Assembly: GCA_012842105.1 (NCBI GenBank)
Contig: DUTL01000331.1
Span: forward strand, 1 to 16,759
Reading direction: 5' to 3'
Source: Candidatus Fermentithermobacillaceae bacterium
GTDB lineage: Bacteria > Bacillota > Sulfobacillia > Fermentithermobacillales > Fermentithermobacillaceae
Length of the DNA stretch: 16,759 nt
In this document: one piece after another, positions 13,958 to 16,759 of the stretch
Position numbering within the stretch: the first letter of the stretch is position 1
Layout: every line of letters starts with the position of its first letter
Position numbers and translations under genes: made by a program
Notes under the pieces: generated by a model
Told to the model about the DNA's origin: nothing
Databases searched by the model: none
The model's input: only the letters and a program-made list of their open reading frames with translations

Positions 13958-16588
13958 GTGAACCAACCTGACAGGCTTGCTTTTTGGTATGAGGTATTCA
14001 TGATGACACTCAATGGGATTGACCTTGGAGTCTTGCTTGTAGATTCTATGGATTGCATAACATTCGCCAATTCAAAGGCTGTTTCGCTTCTTGAGTGCAG
14101 CAAACACGCGATACTGGGAAGCCGCTTCGGAGACTTCATGGAGAAGGTTTTTGCCCCACATATCAGCAATCATAACGATCTTGCCCAGTGGCTTGAGATG
14201 TTAGACGCTGCTTCTTCTCTTTCAATGGAAGACTTGCATCTTGACTGTGAGATTGAATATGTAAACAACATCGAAAAGCGAATCCTGAAGCTGCTGGCTA
14301 TTCCTGTGAGCAATGCCGCTCAAAACCGGCTGAAAACCGTTATTGCCATTCATGATTTGTCCGGCCAGCGCAAGGCAGAGAGAATACTTGAATCAGTATC
14401 TGATGCAGTCCGGGAGATGAATGTTGATCTGAGAATCGATGAGATGCTTAACAGGTTATTTGAGATCGTCCGCCACATAGTGGATGCAGATGCAATGGCC
14501 ATCTTATGGAGTTCTTCTCCTGGGAATGCCGGAGGAGTCATTCTCGGCTCCATTCCCGTGGATTTTCTGGGAGGGGCAGGGATTGAGGGGCTTCTGTTAG
14601 GGGGTACCCATGAACAGGGGCTCCTGGTTGACATTATTGCAGATGTGGAACATAGCCTTGATAACGCCAGGGTACGTGAAGAGCAGGCAAATTCGTTGTT
14701 TAGCACGGTATTTCTTGAGAAAGTCCAACAGGCCGGAATGCAGTCTCTCATAGCGTTGCCGTTGAAATTGTTTGGAAGTGTTTCAGGCATCTGGGTGACT
14801 GCAAGCAGAAAACGAAACAGCTACAACCACGCAGATGTCACTTTTCTTGGGCCGGTTTCAGAGCACCTGGCAGTTGCAGTGAAGAACGCCGTATTACTGC
14901 ACCGGACCCGGGCCATGTACTCGGCTGCAGTACGGGCTCTTGCTGCAACTGTTGATATCAGAGATACCTATACATTGCACCATTCTGAAAACGTGGCTGC
15001 AATTGCAAAAATCATCGCTACTGAAATGGGGCTTCCCAGGGAAGAGGTTGAAATCATTGAGCTTGCCGGGCTGGTACACGATATAGGCAAGGTGGGCATT
15101 CCAGACGAAATTCTCAACAAGCCAGGCCCCTTGGCACCGTCGGAGATGGCTGTGATGACTCATCATTCAGTTTTGGGTGCAACAATTCTGGAGAGGGCCG
15201 GAATGCTCTCTGATTTAGCCCCGATGGTTCTTCATCATCATGAGTGGCATAATGGCTCAGGATATCCTGCCGGCCTGAAGGGAGGCCAGATTCCCACAGG
15301 GGCTGCGATTCTGTCTGTGGCCGATGCATTTGATACCATGATATCACACAGAATTTACAAGAATGCCATGCCACTGGAGGGAGCCGTGGATGAACTCAGA
15401 AGATGCGCTGGAGGGCAGTTCGACCCGGCGGTGGTGAACGCTCTGGGTAAAGCGGTGCAGGAAGCTCTGGACGATCCAGGCAGCAAATACAATTGGCTTC
15501 GAAACGTACTCAGGGCGGAGGAACTTGGTTTAGGCCCGGATGTGGTTTATTATGGCCCCCGTACCCTCGCTGAGCAACAAGGGGTTAGCCGGGATGCTAT
15601 TACTTCCAAAGAACTGAGCGTGATATTCCGTATTACCCAAGAGATGAGAAGGCTGCTGGACTTAGACGACTTGCTGAATCATATTCTGTACATTGTGTCA
15701 ACGGAAATGCACTATTCTGATTGTTCCATTTTGCTTCCTGATGAAGAAGGTGACAACCTTGTGATGTCCGCCGGTTTGGGGATGTCACAAAACTCTCTTG
15801 GGCTCAAAATCCCAAGGGGTACCGGTATTTCGTGGTGGGTTATGGATCATGGCCAGCCACAAAACGTGCCTGACGTAGGTGTAGATGAACGGCATTATGA
15901 AGGAACTCCAGGGGTTGCTTCAGAAGTGTATGTACCGTTGGAGGTGCGGGGAAAGCGGTTGGGGGTTTTACTGGTGCAAAAAGCCGAAAAATACGGTTTT
16001 ACTCCTACAGATGTTAGGCTGCTTATGGCTGTTGCAGGCCACATTGCGTCGGCATTGGAAGTAGCCCAGCTACATAGCCAGGTCAAAAAGGCCGCCGAGA
16101 CTGACAGTTTGACCGGGTTGCACAATAGACGCAGCACCGTAACTGCTCTCGCTGGGTTCATAGCAGATGCCAGGAGCAACAAAGGCCCTGGCTGCATAGC
16201 TATTGTTTTGCTCGATGTTGACAGGTTGAAGCTGGTAAACGATAATTATGGACACTTGGCCGGTGACAGGGTGCTGGTACATATCGCAGAGCATCTTTCA
16301 CGAGGGTTCAGATCCAATGATATAGTAGGAAGGTTCGGAGGTGACGAGTTTATTGTTTTGCTGCCGGGAGTTTCTCCTGAATTAGCCGGTAACCGTGTAA
16401 AACAAGTCATATCCGGTTGGCTTGACGCAAAACTCATGGACTCATTGGGAAGAGAGATTCCGGTTCCCAGTGCATCTTTCGGTGTATCATGTTACCCCAT
16501 AGATGGAATTGAAACGAGGGTGTTGATGGCTACGGCTGACAACAAACTTTTGGCGGCGAAATCCAAGACTCATGCAAGCACACGTTGA
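13958..16588 (+). CDS. PAS-GAF-HD-GYP-GAF-GGDEF c-di-GMP turnover protein
   Basis: The 876-aa cytoplasmic protein has, in order, a PAS-like domain (about 10-130, GVLLVDSMDCITFANSKA), a divergent GAF (about 150-315), an HD-GYP phosphodiesterase domain (about 325-490), a second GAF (about 545-715), and a GGDEF cyclase domain (about 725-876). HD-GYP residues are complete: HSENVA, LVHDIGKVGIPDEI and HHHEWHNGSGYPAGLKG. The cyclase has DSLTGLHNRR, DVDRLKLVNDNYGH and an intact GGDEF, with an RSND five residues upstream that fits the product-inhibition (I) site RxxD. It can therefore probably both make and break c-di-GMP under control of two sensory modules. No membrane segment is seen. The GTG at 13958 has AAGGAG with 7 bases of spacing; an ATG at 13919 lacks a good site. 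It overlaps the next gene by 17 bases. Confidence 0.95.
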   Translation: MNQPDRLAFWYEVFMMTLNGIDLGVLLVDSMDCITFANSKAVSLLECSKHAILGSRFGDFMEKVFAPHISNHNDLAQWLEMLDAASSLSMEDLHLDCEIEYVNNIEKRILKLLAIPVSNAAQNRLKTVIAIHDLSGQRKAERILESVSDAVREMNVDLRIDEMLNRLFEIVRHIVDADAMAILWSSSPGNAGGVILGSIPVDFLGGAGIEGLLLGGTHEQGLLVDIIADVEHSLDNARVREEQANSLFSTVFLEKVQQAGMQSLIALPLKLFGSVSGIWVTASRKRNSYNHADVTFLGPVSEHLAVAVKNAVLLHRTRAMYSAAVRALAATVDIRDTYTLHHSENVAAIAKIIATEMGLPREEVEIIELAGLVHDIGKVGIPDEILNKPGPLAPSEMAVMTHHSVLGATILERAGMLSDLAPMVLHHHEWHNGSGYPAGLKGGQIPTGAAILSVADAFDTMISHRIYKNAMPLEGAVDELRRCAGGQFDPAVVNALGKAVQEALDDPGSKYNWLRNVLRAEELGLGPDVVYYGPRTLAEQQGVSRDAITSKELSVIFRITQEMRRLLDLDDLLNHILYIVSTEMHYSDCSILLPDEEGDNLVMSAGLGMSQNSLGLKIPRGTGISWWVMDHGQPQNVPDVGVDERHYEGTPGVASEVYVPLEVRGKRLGVLLVQKAEKYGFTPTDVRLLMAVAGHIASALEVAQLHSQVKKAAETDSLTGLHNRRSTVTALAGFIADARSNKGPGCIAIVLLDVDRLKLVNDNYGHLAGDRVLVHIAEHLSRGFRSNDIVGRFGGDEFIVLLPGVSPELAGNRVKQVISGWLDAKLMDSLGREIPVPSASFGVSCYPIDGIETRVLMATADNKLLAAKSKTHASTR

Positions 16589-16759
16589 TCCTCAAAAAAT
16601 ACCTTTCAAAGTACGGGCAATAGCTTCGGCGCTCAGAGAAAGCGGTGGCCGCCCCTTTATTGTTGGAGGTTCCGTAAGAGATGTGCTGCTGGAAAAAACA
16701 CCGTCAGATTGGGATATTGCAGTAAACCTGGACCCCGAAGAGATACTGGGGCTTTTTCC
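16572..16759 (+). CDS. CCA-adding enzyme / poly(A) polymerase family nucleotidyltransferase, 5' part only
   Basis: The first 62 codons are present and the gene continues past the window. They contain the class II nucleotidyltransferase head: RPFIVGGSVRDVLLEKTPSDWDIAV, with the GGSVRD loop and the catalytic DxD (DWD). Such enzymes add CCA or A residues to RNA 3' ends. The ATG at 16572 lies inside the end of the GGDEF gene in another frame, overlapping by 17 bases, which suggests translational coupling. No strong ribosome binding site is visible. CCA-adding enzyme and poly(A) polymerase cannot be separated from this fragment. Confidence 0.9.
   Translation, partial: MQAHVDPQKIPFKVRAIASALRESGGRPFIVGGSVRDVLLEKTPSDWDIAVNLDPEEILGLF

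Noticed and set aside
1..16759. Search for CRISPR arrays, insertion sequences, tRNA or rRNA genes, and phage modules
   Set aside because: No regularly spaced repeats, transposase motifs, tRNA-like cloverleafs or rRNA sequences were seen.

Overview
The window looks like a chromosomal segment of a spore-forming, Clostridia-like member of the Bacillota. The evidence is a TPP riboswitch in front of a ThiT-type thiamine transporter, a PdaB-like sporulation polysaccharide deacetylase, strong GGAGG-type ribosome binding sites, and many GTG starts. No rRNA, tRNA, CRISPR array, insertion sequence or phage gene was seen. The species cannot be named from the sequence.

Layout, left to right. Bases 1-505 hold no intact gene and may be a decayed helical, LEA-like protein gene; a strong terminator closes this stretch. 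Next is a thiamine salvage unit on the + strand: promoter, TPP riboswitch, terminator, thiT and thiN. After a convergent 15-bp hairpin come minus-strand genes: a PdaB-like deacetylase, then a four-gene cassette read from 5077 down to 3084. The cassette encodes a C-tail-anchored small protein, a short membrane peptide, a YbaB/EbfC-family DNA-binding protein outside its usual context, and a low-complexity protein with two copies of an (I/L)DPxL repeat.

On the + strand follow an M19 dipeptidase homologue that has lost two expected metal ligands, and a glycerate 2-kinase fused to a Nudix hydrolase. Then a separate transcription unit begins, with an extended -10 promoter and a structured, repeat-containing leader. 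It encodes two translationally coupled exported or membrane proteins. The larger one is a lipase-fold protein whose nucleophile serine appears to be replaced, followed by a PKD domain.

After it come a promoter, a second structured leader and a terminator-like hairpin in front of an orphan MacB/LolD-type ABC ATPase. A convergent minus-strand gene encodes a small membrane protein with GerD-like helical repeats. The window closes with lgt (prolipoprotein diacylglyceryl transferase), a large PAS-GAF-HD-GYP-GAF-GGDEF protein predicted to make and break c-di-GMP, and the start of a CCA-adding enzyme/poly(A) polymerase gene that runs off the end.

The clear functional links are thiamine uptake plus phosphorylation under TPP control, and the coupled pair of exported proteins. 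The parts that best fit an undescribed system are the YbaB cassette (3084-5077) and the structured-leader/pseudo-lipase/PKD unit (7990-11549).
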